Below, one piece after another: positions 1-7,873 of a stretch of 11,746 nt of DNA (position 1 is the stretch's first letter; each line of letters starts with the position of its first letter). The DNA comes from Tannerella sp. GTDB taxonomy: Bacteria > Bacteroidota > Bacteroidia > Bacteroidales > Tannerellaceae. The DNA is taken from assembly GCA_031279875.1 (NCBI GenBank), contig JAITHS010000291.1, positions 1 through 11,746 on the forward strand, in the 5' to 3' direction. The position numbers and the translations under genes are program-made. Below the pieces are notes generated by a model. The model was not told the origin of the DNA and ran no database searches. It worked only from the letters and a program-made list of their open reading frames with translations.

Positions 1-119
1 GCCGTTTTAAGGACGACGAGGAAGCAGCATTGCCCGAAAAAGTCAAGACAGCCGCCGAGATGGTACGCAGTTTCTGCTTGCAAGGCGTTGACGCGACGAT
101 GAATCGGTATAATAACTAA
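1..119 (+). CDS. pth: Peptidyl-tRNA hydrolase, C-terminal fragment (5' end outside window)
   Basis: An open frame runs in from the left edge (first full codon at position 3) and stops with TAA at 117-119. It encodes 38 residues ending in MVRSFCLQGVDATMNRYNN. This matches the extreme C-terminus of Bacteroidales peptidyl-tRNA hydrolase as I recall it, which has an IKSFCLAGI-x-ITMNQFN type ending. The enzyme cleaves peptidyl-tRNAs released from stalled ribosomes so the tRNA can be reused. The catalytic His and Asn lie upstream, outside the window, so activity cannot be judged. The next gene starts two bases after the stop, which implies co-transcription; pth followed by an S4-domain gene is a familiar Bacteroidales arrangement. 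The identity rests on a short tail and is therefore likely but not certain. Confidence 0.8.
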   Translation, partial: RFKDDEEAALPEKVKTAAEMVRSFCLQGVDATMNRYNN

Positions 120-121
120 TT

Positions 122-499
122 ATGAACGAAGTAAGAATCGACAAATTTCTGTGGGCGGTACGTCTCTACAAGACACGTTCGCTGGCGACCGAAGAATGCA
201 AGAAAAACCGTATTTCTATCGCAGGCGTCAACGTCAAACCGTCGCGTATGATACAGCCGGGCGACGTTATAAATGTTCGCAAACCACCCATTACATACAC
301 TTATCGCGTGCTTGACGTAACCGAGAACCGTCTCGGCGCTCAACTCGTGCCAAACTACATCGAAGACATTACTCCTGCCGAACAATTGGAAATACTTGAA
401 ATGAACAAAGTATCAGGCTTTGTTGACCGTGCCAAAGGTCTCGGACGCCCCACTAAGAAAGAGCGCCGCGAATTAGACGAGTTTATATCAGGTAACTGA
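122..499 (+). CDS. RNA-binding S4 domain protein, Hsp15 (HslR)-like
   Basis: This 125-residue protein begins with a classical S4 module. VRIDKFLWAVRLYKTRSLA at residues 4-22 is the first helix pair, and PGDVINVRK near residues 46-54 is the closing strand. The RLDKWLWAARFxKTRS-like opening and the basic C-terminal tail (GRPTKKERR, about residues 108-116) are typical of the Hsp15/HslR family; E. coli Hsp15 is similar in length at 133 residues. In E. coli, Hsp15 binds 50S subunits that carry a peptidyl-tRNA after premature dissociation and helps recycle them. That role fits the partner pth two bases upstream, since both genes deal with stalled peptidyl-tRNA. The start at 122 is supported by this tight spacing and by the S4 motif beginning immediately. 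The stop lies five bases from the stop of the convergent flavodiiron gene. Confidence 0.9.
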   Translation: MNEVRIDKFLWAVRLYKTRSLATEECKKNRISIAGVNVKPSRMIQPGDVINVRKPPITYTYRVLDVTENRLGAQLVPNYIEDITPAEQLEILEMNKVSGFVDRAKGLGRPTKKERRELDEFISGN

Positions 500-504
500 C
501 ACCA

Positions 505-1680
505 TTATCCCTTAACCTTTTGACCTACTGCCGCCCCTAACGCCCGACACGCCTCGTATTCGAAGAGGTTTTGCTTCTGTTCGACGGGGGGGATGACGGT
601 TTCCCATTTCATTTTTTCGCCGAAAGCGGTGAGGCGTTTTACTGCCGCGCCTGCCCACGTGAACGAGCCGAAGCAGGCATAGACGCGGTTTTTTATTTCG
701 CGCAGTTCGAGCCGTGTCAGCAGCGAATCAATTTCGGGAAACAGTTGGTTGCTGTATGTCGGGCTGCCGATAATAACTCCCTTATATTCAAATATATCCC
801 GAAGAATATAAGATGCGTTGCTGCGGCTGGCGTTATGGATGGCGATGTTGCGAACACCGACATCGCACAGCCCTTCGGCGATAGTTTCAGCCATCTGCGC
901 AGTATGTCCGTACATGCTGCCATAAACAATCGTAACGCCCTCAATGCCTTCGTAGCGGCTCATACGGTCGTAGATTGCTATTGCTTCGTCGCGATGTTCC
1001 GTCCACACAGGTCCGTGAGTGGGCGCAATCATCTTAATATCAATGCCTGCAAGTTTCTGCAATGCTTTTTGAACGGGCGCTCCGTATTTGCCGACGATGT
1101 TTGAGTAATAGCGTTTCATCTCATCCCAATAGCGTTCGGTATTCATCTCTGTATCAATCACTCCGCCGTCGAGGGCGCCATAAGTACCGAAAGCGTCGGC
1201 GGAAAATAGAATCATGTCGGTCTCGTCGTAAGCAAACATCACTTCCGGCCAGTGAACCATCGGCGCTGTATAAAACTTCAACTTGTGAGCGCCGAGAGCC
1301 AGTGTATCGCCGTCTTTGACTTCCAACAAGCCGTCGGTTATTCCGTAATAGCCTGCTAACATGCCGAATGTCAGTTTGTTACCTACTATTTTGACGTTGG
1401 GATATTTGTTTCGCAACATGGCGATACTTCCCGAATGATCCGGCTCTACATGATTGACTATCAGATAGTCGAGCGCCTTTCCGTTGAGCGCATCTTCTAC
1501 TTTGGCGAGAAAAACGTTTGTAAAAGCCACATCAACGGTATCAATCAGCGCTGTTTGTTTGTCGTTTATGAGGTACGAATTGTACGACACTCCGTAAGGC
1601 AGCGACCAGAGGTTTTCAAAAAGCCGTTTGTCGCGGTCGTTAACTCCAACGTAGAAAATGTTATCTTTTAATTGTCTCAT
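505..1680 (-). CDS. fprA: Flavodiiron protein (A-type flavoprotein; O2/NO reductase)
   Basis: This 391-residue protein has the full two-domain flavodiiron layout and length. A metallo-beta-lactamase-like domain spans about residues 1-245 and a flavodoxin domain about 249-385. The diiron ligands are visible: H77-x-E79-x-D81-H82 in NHVEPDHSG, H143 in MVHWPEVM, D162 in SADAFG and H222 in PTHGPVW. The FMN phosphate loop is YGSMYGHTAQMAE at 253-265, with a second FMN loop at GSPTYSNQ (305-312). No rubredoxin or flavin-reductase extension is present, so electrons must come from a separate donor. The family reduces O2 to water and/or NO to N2O in the cytoplasm of anaerobes; the sequence does not show which substrate is preferred. 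It lies downstream of lgt in the same orientation, across a 69-base gap filled by a tandem repeat that may carry its own promoter or operator. Confidence 0.95.
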   Translation of the reverse strand: MRQLKDNIFYVGVNDRDKRLFENLWSLPYGVSYNSYLINDKQTALIDTVDVAFTNVFLAKVEDALNGKALDYLIVNHVEPDHSGSIAMLRNKYPNVKIVGNKLTFGMLAGYYGITDGLLEVKDGDTLALGAHKLKFYTAPMVHWPEVMFAYDETDMILFSADAFGTYGALDGGVIDTEMNTERYWDEMKRYYSNIVGKYGAPVQKALQKLAGIDIKMIAPTHGPVWTEHRDEAIAIYDRMSRYEGIEGVTIVYGSMYGHTAQMAETIAEGLCDVGVRNIAIHNASRSNASYILRDIFEYKGVIIGSPTYSNQLFPEIDSLLTRLELREIKNRVYACFGSFTWAGAAVKRLTAFGEKMKWETVIPPVEQKQNLFEYEACRALGAAVGQKVKG

Positions 1681-1697
1681 TGTAAACTAAATGTAAA

Positions 1698-1745
1698 ATA
1701 TTCGTTTGCATATTGTTTGCATATTCGTTTGCATATTGTTTGCAT
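1698..1745. repeat. Two perfect 23-bp tandem repeats (four TTTGCAT cores) upstream of the flavodiiron gene
   Basis: Positions 1700-1722 and 1723-1745 are identical 23-mers, and two more matching bases at 1698-1699 extend the periodicity. Each unit is itself nearly duplicated: CGTTTGCATATT is followed by GTTTGCATATT. The result is four TTTGCAT cores spaced alternately 11 and 12 bases apart, about one turn of the DNA helix. The array fills most of the gap between the lgt stop and the flavodiiron start and ends 18 bases upstream of that ATG on the - strand. It could be a multi-site operator or a simple slippage repeat. I see no consensus TAnnTTTG promoter next to it. Confidence 0.9.
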
Positions 1746-1749
1746 GCTA

Positions 1750-2574
1750 TCAAGATGCTTTCTTTCGCATCGCCCGCACGATAAACCATATCCCCATCAG
1801 TATAAACGGAATACTCAATATCTGTCCCATTTTGAGGAACATGTCGTCCTCAAACTTGTCCTGCACATTTTTTATATATTCAATAAAAAACCGTGCCGTA
1901 AACAGTAACGCAAGGAAAACGCCGAATATCAGCCCTTCGCGCTTCCAAGCGTTTTTCTTGAAATAAAGCCACATACAGAGAGCAAAAATCAGCAGGTAGG
2001 CAATAGCTTCGTAAATCTGCGTCGGGTGTGACGGAGCGGAAAAAGCCGGTTCCGCACCTTGACGCCAAGCACGAAGATTTTCAACAAACCTGAATCCCCA
2101 CGGCAAATCGGTCGGATTGCCGTAAACCTCATGGTTACAGAGATTTCCGATGCGAATCAGAGCCGCCACCAATCCTGTCGGCGTAACTAATTTGTCGAAA
2201 GTCCAAAGCATTGATTTGTGACTTACCTTGCGTGAATAAATCCAAACCGCGATAATGATGCCGATAACGCCGCCGTGACTTGCCAGTCCGCCTTCCCAAA
2301 CTTTGATAATATCTATCGGATTAGCCCAATAATGAGCCGGATCGTAGAAAAAACAATGCCCCAAACGCGCCCCTATTAGCGTGCCGAAAATGGTATAGTA
2401 GAGCAATGGGTCAATCCATGCGAGATCAACTTTTTCGCGTATCCACATCTTCTTAACTATCTTATAACCAACCCAAAACCCGATTATAAACATCAGGCCG
2501 TACCATCGTATCTCACGCGAGCCGACAGTAAAAATCGCAGGGTCTAACGTCCATGTTATTGATAATAATGACAT
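1750..2574 (-). CDS. lgt: Prolipoprotein diacylglyceryl transferase
   Basis: This 274-residue polytopic inner-membrane protein transfers diacylglyceryl from phosphatidylglycerol to the lipobox cysteine of prolipoproteins, the first step of lipoprotein maturation. Family landmarks are in order: Y25 in IRWYG, H100 in LASHGGVIG, R141 and N144 in the signature stretch IRIGNLCNHEVYG (141-152 region), the HPTQIYEA motif at 183-190, and R228/E232 in ARFFIEYIK. These correspond to the residues known in E. coli Lgt as Y26, H103, R143, N146 and R239. Several hydrophobic segments are visible, for example around 25-42, 58-75, 101-113, 190-205, 215-230 and 250-267. The length is usual. It follows dinD by 27 AT-rich bases on the same strand, so read-through from upstream is plausible. 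It is a housekeeping gene next to an accessory-looking pair. Confidence 0.96.
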   Translation of the reverse strand: MSLLSITWTLDPAIFTVGSREIRWYGLMFIIGFWVGYKIVKKMWIREKVDLAWIDPLLYYTIFGTLIGARLGHCFFYDPAHYWANPIDIIKVWEGGLASHGGVIGIIIAVWIYSRKVSHKSMLWTFDKLVTPTGLVAALIRIGNLCNHEVYGNPTDLPWGFRFVENLRAWRQGAEPAFSAPSHPTQIYEAIAYLLIFALCMWLYFKKNAWKREGLIFGVFLALLFTARFFIEYIKNVQDKFEDDMFLKMGQILSIPFILMGIWFIVRAMRKKAS

Positions 2575-2601
2575 ATTTTTTTAATAATTTAAAATTAATA
2601 A

Positions 2602-3426
2602 CTATTTATTTTTCAATGCTTTTTTTTCGTCGTTTTTAAGTTTGCGTTCTACTTTCTTAACATCTTCGACCGGAGGCAGTTGTTCGGGAATAATACCTCG
2701 TTCCAAAAGCATTTTGCGCACTGCGGCATTATTATCAACATGCTCTGTTTCAATCGGTTTTACTCCTTTTAGGTCTTTTGACTGTACGTTTACCGAAGTC
2801 ATTTCAGCGGCCAAATCTTTTGCTTTTAGACTGACAGTTGGTAGAAAATCGGCAACAGGACGATAGTCGGGAACTCCAAGTTTTCTTTTCAGAAAGAAAG
2901 TGTTTAGCCGAAAAAGGGCTTGATCGCCTTTGGAGCGGATAATTGCAAAATCTTTGTCGTTCACTCCGCGCTCATATAGAACACCCGACAGCATTTTTTC
3001 AGTTTCAGCTAATTTGGCGCGGGCTTTTACTCGCTCGTAGTCCAAAATTCGCTGTTCGATGATTTCAGCGCGTCGCGTTTGCACGGCGAAATAGTTCTGA
3101 GCAAAAGCAATTTGCTCTTTTCGGCTATCCCCGTTTTGTGCAACAAGATAGCAGGCGTAGCGCGTGAAAAGTATGTCATCTATCTGATGTTGAGCGCCTT
3201 TACCGGCTTCTATCACCTTGCTGACGTCAGCAAAATGATAAGGCACACTTTCTCCTGCATTTTTACAGGCTTCTTTGGCTTTGTCGATGATATTTAAAAA
3301 GTTACGCCATTGAGTATAACCTAATAATATTTGTAATTCTCTTGCACTCCAACATTCTACGCCTTCCACATCGACGGCAGCGCATTCAAACTTTGTAAAC
3401 AAGGCTTTAATTTCATCGCTTTTCAT
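2602..3426 (-). CDS. dinD: DinD-like DNA-damage-inducible protein
   Basis: This 274-residue protein has the length and sequence landmarks of E. coli DinD. They are the [18 protein letters not shown] stretch (26-43), [12 protein letters not shown] (49-60), [33 protein letters not shown] (87-119), and a C-terminal V-R-x-x-ML-x-E-x-G-x-x-PEQLP segment (about 236-251). E. coli has closely similar ARQLGKLLDY, RYACYLVVQNGD and YFAIQTRR runs. The N-terminal part belongs to the BRO/DinD-type DNA-associated fold, and the end is highly basic ([18 protein letters not shown]). E. coli DinD is LexA-regulated and inhibits RecA-mediated strand exchange; whether this homologue does so is inference. The start is seven bases downstream of the Uma2 gene stop, so the two are very likely co-transcribed. 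I did not find a recognisable SOS box upstream. DinD homologues are patchily distributed, which suggests horizontal acquisition. Confidence 0.88.
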   Translation of the reverse strand: MKSDEIKALFTKFECAAVDVEGVECWSARELQILLGYTQWRNFLNIIDKAKEACKNAGESVPYHFADVSKVIEAGKGAQHQIDDILFTRYACYLVAQNGDSRKEQIAFAQNYFAVQTRRAEIIEQRILDYERVKARAKLAETEKMLSGVLYERGVNDKDFAIIRSKGDQALFRLNTFFLKRKLGVPDYRPVADFLPTVSLKAKDLAAEMTSVNVQSKDLKGVKPIETEHVDNNAAVRKMLLERGIIPEQLPPVEDVKKVERKLKNDEKKALKNK

Positions 3427-3433
3427 ATTGATA

Positions 3434-4036
3434 TTACGTATTTAATTCAAACAAATCCTGCAACTCAATTGTCAGCCCGGGCAGGCACATAACGGGTATT
3501 TGAGCATTCTTTTCATAGACCGTACCATCGTCATACAGCCCGTTTTCATGAAGCGTAAAAACGGTAACATTTTTTGCTTCCGGCTCCACAACCCAATATT
3601 CCTTAATTCCCGAACGCTCATAGAGGTTATATTTTACTCCGTAATCGTAGCGACGTGTTGATGGTGAAATTATCTCCACAATCATATCGGGGGCGCCCAG
3701 ACAGCCACGCTCGTCAATCTTCGACAAGTCGCAAACAACACAAATATCGGGTTGTACGACGGTATAAATATCGTTGTCGTCGCATTCGCCGTTTTTTGGC
3801 AAACGCACATCAAAAGGCGCATAGTAAACTCTACAATTTCCTTTATTACTATCAATATAATTAAAAAGTCTATTATGTAATTTACCGCTTGTACGCACAT
3901 GCGATTCTCTTGGTGCAGGGAAAAGCATCCTGATAGCCCCGTCAATAAGTTCGCGGCGCTTATCGTCGAGCCATGTCAGATAGTCAGCGTAAGAATAGCG
4001 CCGGTTCAGGTCTAATGTCGGTTCAATCGTTTTCAT
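3434..4036 (-). CDS. Uma2 family (DUF820) restriction-endonuclease-like protein
   Basis: This 200-residue protein shows the Uma2/DUF820 pattern. It has YSYADYLTW and [12 protein letters not shown] near the N-terminus (14-38), SH at 45-46, QPDICVVCD with D97, then [17 protein letters not shown] (116-131) with E121, K135 in the following helix, and [11 protein letters not shown] (143-153). Family members have a PD-(D/E)xK nuclease fold, and D97, E121 and nearby polar residues are in the expected places, so the fold is probably catalytically competent. The biological role of Uma2 proteins is largely unknown. Many are found in cyanobacteria, often in multiple copies and associated with mobile DNA. 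This one is the first gene of a - strand run, seven bases before dinD. It starts just downstream of a TACTTTTG promoter element read on the - strand. Its association with a RecA-modulating DinD homologue suggests a DNA-processing role, which is inference. Confidence 0.88.
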   Translation of the reverse strand: MKTIEPTLDLNRRYSYADYLTWLDDKRRELIDGAIRMLFPAPRESHVRTSGKLHNRLFNYIDSNKGNCRVYYAPFDVRLPKNGECDDNDIYTVVQPDICVVCDLSKIDERGCLGAPDMIVEIISPSTRRYDYGVKYNLYERSGIKEYWVVEPEAKNVTVFTLHENGLYDDGTVYEKNAQIPVMCLPGLTIELQDLFELNT

Positions 4037-4052
4037 CTTTTATAAGAAAACG

Positions 4053-4060
4053 CAAAAGTA
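4053..4060 (-). promoter_or_regulatory. Bacteroidetes -7 promoter element for the Uma2-dinD run
   Basis: Read on the - strand, this is TACTTTTG, an exact fit to the Bacteroidetes -7 consensus TAnnTTTG. It lies 16 bases before the Uma2 ATG, so the predicted leader is very short, around ten bases. I see no TTTG -33 box at the usual 17-23 base spacing, which lowers confidence. Confidence 0.5.
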
Positions 4061-4102
4061 CACATTTTTTATCAAAAAAAGCATATAACCAAAAAAAATT
4101 AT

Positions 4103-4110
4103 TACTTTTG
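4103..4110 (+). promoter_or_regulatory. Bacteroidetes -7 promoter element for the TPR-tkt-rpiB operon
   Basis: TACTTTTG fits the Bacteroidetes -7 consensus TAnnTTTG. It lies 31 bases before the ATG at 4142, giving a plausible leader of about 25 bases. No clear TTTG -33 box is present at the canonical spacing; the upstream DNA is an A-rich run. It is the exact reverse complement of the element at 4053-4060, making this a symmetric divergent promoter region. Confidence 0.6.
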
Positions 4111-4141
4111 TACCCTCTTTCATACAAATTTTTATGTATTT

Positions 4142-5854
4142 ATGAAAAGATATTTTATTTTATTACCGTCTATATTTCTGATATTTACGGTATCAGCACA
4201 AACGAAGCCGCCGAAATGGATCGGCAAAGTAGAGAAAGCCGTTTTCAAATTGGAAACGACTACTAAAGAAGGCGTTACGAAAACCGCTTCGGGCTTTTTT
4301 GTCGGCGACGACGGAGTAGCGATAGCGCCTTATGCCCCTTTCAGGAATGCAGTTAAGGCTTCCGTTTTGACCGACGACGGCAGGCAATTCGCTGTTATCA
4401 AGATACTTGGCGCCGACGAAATGTATGACGTGATAAGTTTCAAAGTAGCCGTGCCGAAGAAAACACCTTTCATTGAGAAAGTAAAAAAAGCGCCCTTTAC
4501 CGGCAATGTCGCCATTATCCCGCCATCGAAAGAGCAACCGACAATGTCGAAAGGCACGATAGCAGAAATAACCAAACAATCAGGCATTTACAGTTATTAT
4601 AAGATAGATATGCCGCTTCATGTTTCGTGTGAAGGCTATCCCTTGCTCGACGAAGACGGCGGTGTTTTTGCCATATCGCAGCAGGACGCTTCCGGTAAAG
4701 GCAAAACTTACGGAGTATCAATCGATTACATACTTGACATTCAACTTACGGCTACCGACCTGTTTAAACGCACATACTCCGATATCGGCATCCGCAAAAA
4801 CTGGCCTACAGACGTCGGTGAAGCACATTTGGCATTGCTTATCAGCACTTCTTCGCAAGACGCCGCAACTTATCTCGAAACGCTGAACGATTTTATTGCC
4901 ACCTTCCCTGACGATGCCGACGGATATCTTACACGCGCCAATCATTATATCTCTAATAATAAAGAACTTGCAGCATCTTACGGCAACGACCGCTACCACT
5001 ATATCGATCTCGCATTTGCAGATGCCGACAAGGCTGCCAAAATAACCAAAAAGAAAGGTGAAAAGGAGTATAACACCGCAAAACTGATTTTCGGCGCCAT
5101 AACAACCGATTCGACGCTCAATTACAAGAATTTTACTCTTCAAACAGCGGCAGATGAGGTATCTAAAGCTATCAAAGAAAATGATTTGCCCGAATATCAT
5201 CTTCTTAAAGGAGATATAGCATTTTATAACAAAGATTATAATAAGGCGGCGGAAGCGTATTCGGTTGTAAATCAAACACCTTTGGCTTCCGGCTCATCGT
5301 TTTATCTTGCCGCCAAAAGCAAACAGCAACTCAATGGCGTCAATCCGTTTGAGATTGTTTCGCTATTAGATAGTGCCGTATCCAAAGCGCCTGCCGCCGA
5401 AGCCGCTGCTTATCTGCTTGAAAATATTGATCTTAAAACAACTATGGCGCTATATGACCAAATTATCAAAGACTACGACCGCTATTATTTGCTGGTAGAA
5501 GGCAAAGTCAATGACGCTTTTTATTATCTTCGCGAGCAGGCAAAATTTCGCAGCAACGACCTCGAAGGCGCATTGAAAGACATTGACAAGGCAATCATGG
5601 AAGCAGACGGAAAAAATGCCGTTTATTATGCCGAGAAAGCGTCTGTGCTACTGCGACTTAAAGACTTGCCCAATGCGCAGGAAGCGGCTTCAAAATCAAT
5701 CGCCCTCGATCCCGAATTTGCTTCCGCATACCGGCTGCTCGGAATTGTGCTTGTCCGTATGGATAAAAAACAGGACGGCTGCATAAATCTACGTAAAGCC
5801 AAAGAGTTAGGCGACACTGTGGCAGAAAAACTTATTAAAGAGAATTGTAATTAA
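4142..5854 (+). CDS. Exported protein: inactive trypsin/HtrA-like domain plus C-terminal TPR repeats
   Basis: This 570-residue protein starts with a clear signal peptide: MKR, a hydrophobic core FILLPSIFLIFTV, and likely cleavage after VSA near residue 19. Residues about 28-200 read as a trypsin/HtrA-like fold. ASGFFVGDDGVAIAPYAPFRNA (49-70) aligns with the GSGFIIS-DGYILTNNHVV region of HtrA, YDVISFKV (95-102) with TDLALLKI, and SCEGYPLLDEDGGVFAIS (162-179) with the GNSGGP-x-F region. In this hand alignment the catalytic His is Ala65 and the Ser is Glu164, and only Asp96 remains, so I infer a pseudoprotease. From about 235 onward the protein is helical, with recognisable TPR units near 353-375, 460-487 and 493-535. 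The probable location is periplasmic, as a scaffold or binding protein. It is the first gene of an operon with transketolase six bases downstream; I know of no functional reason for that pairing. Confidence 0.82.
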   Translation: MKRYFILLPSIFLIFTVSAQTKPPKWIGKVEKAVFKLETTTKEGVTKTASGFFVGDDGVAIAPYAPFRNAVKASVLTDDGRQFAVIKILGADEMYDVISFKVAVPKKTPFIEKVKKAPFTGNVAIIPPSKEQPTMSKGTIAEITKQSGIYSYYKIDMPLHVSCEGYPLLDEDGGVFAISQQDASGKGKTYGVSIDYILDIQLTATDLFKRTYSDIGIRKNWPTDVGEAHLALLISTSSQDAATYLETLNDFIATFPDDADGYLTRANHYISNNKELAASYGNDRYHYIDLAFADADKAAKITKKKGEKEYNTAKLIFGAITTDSTLNYKNFTLQTAADEVSKAIKENDLPEYHLLKGDIAFYNKDYNKAAEAYSVVNQTPLASGSSFYLAAKSKQQLNGVNPFEIVSLLDSAVSKAPAAEAAAYLLENIDLKTTMALYDQIIKDYDRYYLLVEGKVNDAFYYLREQAKFRSNDLEGALKDIDKAIMEADGKNAVYYAEKASVLLRLKDLPNAQEAASKSIALDPEFASAYRLLGIVLVRMDKKQDGCINLRKAKELGDTVAEKLIKENCN

Positions 5855-5860
5855 TATAAT

Positions 5861-7873
5861 ATGAAAACAAACATCATGAACCGCGCGGCCGACAACATCA
5901 GGATACTCGCCGCAGCGATGGTAGAAAAAGCCAATTCCGGTCATCCGGGAGGCGCAATGGGAGGAGCCGATTTTATCAACACGCTTTACTCCGAGTTTTT
6001 AATTTATGACCCCGCAAATCCTCGCTGGGAAGGACGCGACCGTTTCTTCCTCGATCCGGGGCACATGTCGCCGATGCTCTATTCGGTGCTGGCTTTGGCG
6101 GATAAGTTTACGACCGCCGAACTGTCGCAGTTTCGACAATGGGACAGCCCAACGCCCGGACATCCCGAAGTAGATCTGATGCGCGGCATCGAAAACACTT
6201 CCGGCCCGCTCGGTCAGGGACATACTTACGCTGTCGGCGCTGCCATAGCCGCCAAGTTTCTCAAAGCACGCTTCGGCGATGTAATGAACCAAACGATATA
6301 TGCCTACATCTCCGACGGTGGAGTTCAGGAAGAAATATCGCAAGGTGCAGGGCGCGTAGCAGGAACACTGGGATTAGACAATCTCATCATGTTTTATGAT
6401 TCAAACGGAATACAGTTATCAACCGAAACCGACGAAGTTACAAACGAAGACGTTGCGGCTAAATATCGCTCTTGGAATTGGAATGTGTTGGAAATCAACG
6501 GCAACGACGTTGAAGCCATCCGCTCCGCCCTCAACGACGCCAAAGCCGAAGACGCCCGTCCTACGCTCATAATCGGCAAAACGGTCATGGGCAAAGGCGC
6601 TCTCAAAGGCGACGGCAGCAGTTACGAAAACAACTGCGCCACGCACGGCGCACCTCTCGGCGGCGATGCTTATATCAACACAATCAAAAATCTCGGCGGC
6701 AATCCCGACGACCCGTTTGTTATCTTCCCCGAAGTGAAGCAATTATATGCCGCCCGCGCAGAAGAATTGAAGTCTGTCGTCGCCGCAAGATATGCCGCAT
6801 TCGACGCATGGGCAAAGGCAAATCCTGCTCTTGCCAACAAATATGAAGCGTTTTTCTCCGGCAAAGCCCCCTCAGTTGACTGGTCGGCAATAGTTCAAAA
6901 GCCCGATGCAGCGACGCGCGGAGCTTCGGCAACAGTGCTTAGCGCCCTTGCAACACAGGTCGAGAACATGATTGTAGCCTCAGCCGACTTGTCAAACTCC
7001 GACAAAACCGACGGTTTCCTCAAAAAAACACATGCTTTCAAAAACGGCGATTTCAGCGGCGCATTCTTCCAAGCCGGCGTTTCCGAACTAACGATGGCCT
7101 GTATCTGTATCGGTATGTCGCTACACGGCGGTGTAGTATCGGCTTGCGGCACGTTTTTTGTCTTTTCCGACTACATGAAACCGGCCGTCCGCATGGCAGC
7201 GCTGATGCAACAGCCCGTCAAGTTTATCTGGACACATGACGCTTTCCGTGTAGGCGAAGACGGCCCTACTCACGAACCCGTTGAGCAGGAAGCCCAGATA
7301 CGTTTGATGGAGAAACTCAAAAACCATCACGGCGATAATTCCATGCTCGTTTTGCGTCCCGCCGATGCCGAAGAAACGACTGCCGCATGGCGTTTGGCAC
7401 TCGAAAATGTTAATACTCCGAGCGCTCTCATACTATCGCGTCAGAACATCAAAAACTTGCCCGCAGGCAGCGCCGACTATTCTATGATGTCAAAAGGCGC
7501 TTACATCGTGGGCGGCTCGGACGATAATCCCGATGTAATCTTAATAGCTTCTGGTTCGGAAGTCGCAACGCTCGTTGAAGGTGCGGCACTGTTGAAAGCC
7601 GACGGTATCAAAGTACGCATAATATCCGTTCCGTCGGAAGGATTGTTCCGTAATCAACCGATAGAATATCAGGAAAGTATCCTGCCTCACGGCGTGAAAC
7701 GTTACGGCATGACATCAGGTTTGCCCGTTACTTTGCTCGGATTAGTAGGCGACAACGGTTATATCCACGGCATGCCAAGCTTCGGATTTTCAGCCCCCTA
7801 CAAAGTACTCGACGAAAAACTCGGCTTCACCGGCGCGAATGTTTATCAACAAGTATCGTCTTTATTAAAATGA
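5861..7873 (+). CDS. tkt: Transketolase
   Basis: This 670-residue protein has the full length of the family. It is a thiamine-diphosphate enzyme that moves two-carbon units between sugar phosphates in the non-oxidative pentose-phosphate pathway. Visible landmarks are H28 in SGHPGGAMGG, GHMSP (67-71), GPLGQG (115-120), the cofactor-binding SDGGVQEE (151-158) with N/D residues following near 180, H262 in ATHGAPLGG, E409 in AGVSE (the Glu that activates the cofactor), the phosphate/substrate region THDAFRVGEDGPTHEPVEQ (458-476), and a C-terminal transketolase domain with IASGSEVA (562-569). The usual GDG of the cofactor motif is SDG here, a variant I recall as usual in Bacteroidales relatives. 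The first ATG at 5861 is chosen for its tight spacing to the previous gene; an in-frame ATG at 5876 is the alternative. It overlaps rpiB by four bases. Confidence 0.95.
   Translation: MKTNIMNRAADNIRILAAAMVEKANSGHPGGAMGGADFINTLYSEFLIYDPANPRWEGRDRFFLDPGHMSPMLYSVLALADKFTTAELSQFRQWDSPTPGHPEVDLMRGIENTSGPLGQGHTYAVGAAIAAKFLKARFGDVMNQTIYAYISDGGVQEEISQGAGRVAGTLGLDNLIMFYDSNGIQLSTETDEVTNEDVAAKYRSWNWNVLEINGNDVEAIRSALNDAKAEDARPTLIIGKTVMGKGALKGDGSSYENNCATHGAPLGGDAYINTIKNLGGNPDDPFVIFPEVKQLYAARAEELKSVVAARYAAFDAWAKANPALANKYEAFFSGKAPSVDWSAIVQKPDAATRGASATVLSALATQVENMIVASADLSNSDKTDGFLKKTHAFKNGDFSGAFFQAGVSELTMACICIGMSLHGGVVSACGTFFVFSDYMKPAVRMAALMQQPVKFIWTHDAFRVGEDGPTHEPVEQEAQIRLMEKLKNHHGDNSMLVLRPADAEETTAAWRLALENVNTPSALILSRQNIKNLPAGSADYSMMSKGAYIVGGSDDNPDVILIASGSEVATLVEGAALLKADGIKVRIISVPSEGLFRNQPIEYQESILPHGVKRYGMTSGLPVTLLGLVGDNGYIHGMPSFGFSAPYKVLDEKLGFTGANVYQQVSSLLK

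Noticed and set aside
571..1104. 177-codon + strand ORF opposite the flavodiiron gene
   Set aside because: It lies wholly antisense to a gene with complete family motifs and has no recognisable domain or promoter.
1698..1745. Possible CRISPR-like array
   Set aside because: There are only two direct 23-mers with no spacers between them and no cas genes nearby; it is a head-to-tail tandem repeat.
4142..4760. Active serine protease domain
   Set aside because: The fold pattern is present, but the expected His and Ser positions are Ala65 and Glu164, so proteolysis is not supported.
4718..5275. 185-codon - strand ORF inside the TPR gene
   Set aside because: It is antisense to a well-supported coding frame with a signal peptide and TPR motifs, and has no family resemblance.
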